NCBI GenBank assembly: GCA_046155895.1
Contig: JBJXFB010000188.1
Location: forward strand, 1 to 14,407
DNA from: DASYPQ01 sp046155895
GTDB lineage: Bacteria; Planctomycetota; UBA1135; GCA-002686595
Length of the DNA: 14,407 bases
Reading direction: 5' to 3'
Position numbers and translations under genes: made by a program. The notes beneath the pieces are model-generated. The model did no database searches. It was not told where the DNA came from and was given only the letters and a program-made list of their open reading frames with translations. This document shows positions 14,355 through 14,407 of this stretch, piece by piece (position 1 is the stretch's first letter; every line of letters begins with the position of its first letter).

Positions 14355-14407
14355 GTCTCCGAGCCCCTTAATTGAACTCCGGCTTCGGGGCGGGCCGTAC
14401 TCGGCCC

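Overview
The window is very GC-rich and densely coded. Third-codon positions are mostly G or C, so nearly every gene casts long antisense shadow frames. It carries nine apparently intact or complete-looking protein genes, plus one gene cut by the left edge. One more gene may be incomplete at the right edge. I see no tRNA, rRNA, CRISPR array or insertion sequence. The two secreted propeller proteins end in a cysteine-bearing C-terminal domain (CPC..N, GC.NS, YYRD, FN..) that I associate mainly with Planctomycetota. With the sulfatase-like lipoprotein, this suggests an uncultured planctomycete-like bacterium. The assignment is an inference, not a proof.

Left part (1-3703, minus strand): two adjacent paralogous genes encode secreted seven-bladed TolB/WD40-like propellers. 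Their junction is tight: the stop codon of the upstream gene overlaps the ribosome binding site of the downstream one. A short remnant of what looks like a third copy's 3' end lies just upstream of the pair, followed by a perfect Shine-Dalgarno sequence with an in-frame alternative start.

Middle (3704-7888, plus strand): a SAM-dependent methyltransferase, a class III (AGXT2-like) aminotransferase, the PreT subunit of NAD-type dihydropyrimidine dehydrogenase, and a DUF4287-DUF5655 protein form one closely spaced transcription unit. The PreA subunit lies further right (11001-12350). PreT and PreA together reduce uracil or thymine. The aminotransferase would suit the last step of reductive pyrimidine breakdown (beta-alanine or 3-aminoisobutyrate to the semialdehyde). 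Dihydropyrimidinase and beta-ureidopropionase are not in the window.

Between PreT and PreA sit two genes with no obvious link to pyrimidines. One is a minus-strand GT-C (ArnT/PMT-like) membrane glycosyltransferase that converges on the DUF4287 gene with a 4-bp gap. The other is a plus-strand YhcG/DUF1016 PD-(D/E)XK nuclease. The nuclease gene has a 9-bp inverted repeat abutting its GTG start and a 27-bp near-perfect AT-rich palindrome inside its coding region.

Right part (12413 to the edge, minus strand): a sulfatase/alkaline-phosphatase-superfamily lipoprotein with Thr in place of the formylglycine Cys is followed by a small membrane-anchored protein with two DxDGDG-type calcium-loop motifs. 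No clear new defence system or other complete novel system is visible. The most notable items are the split preT/preA locus, the palindromes at the nuclease gene, the propeller-gene duplication with its remnant, and the Thr-type sulfatase-like protein.
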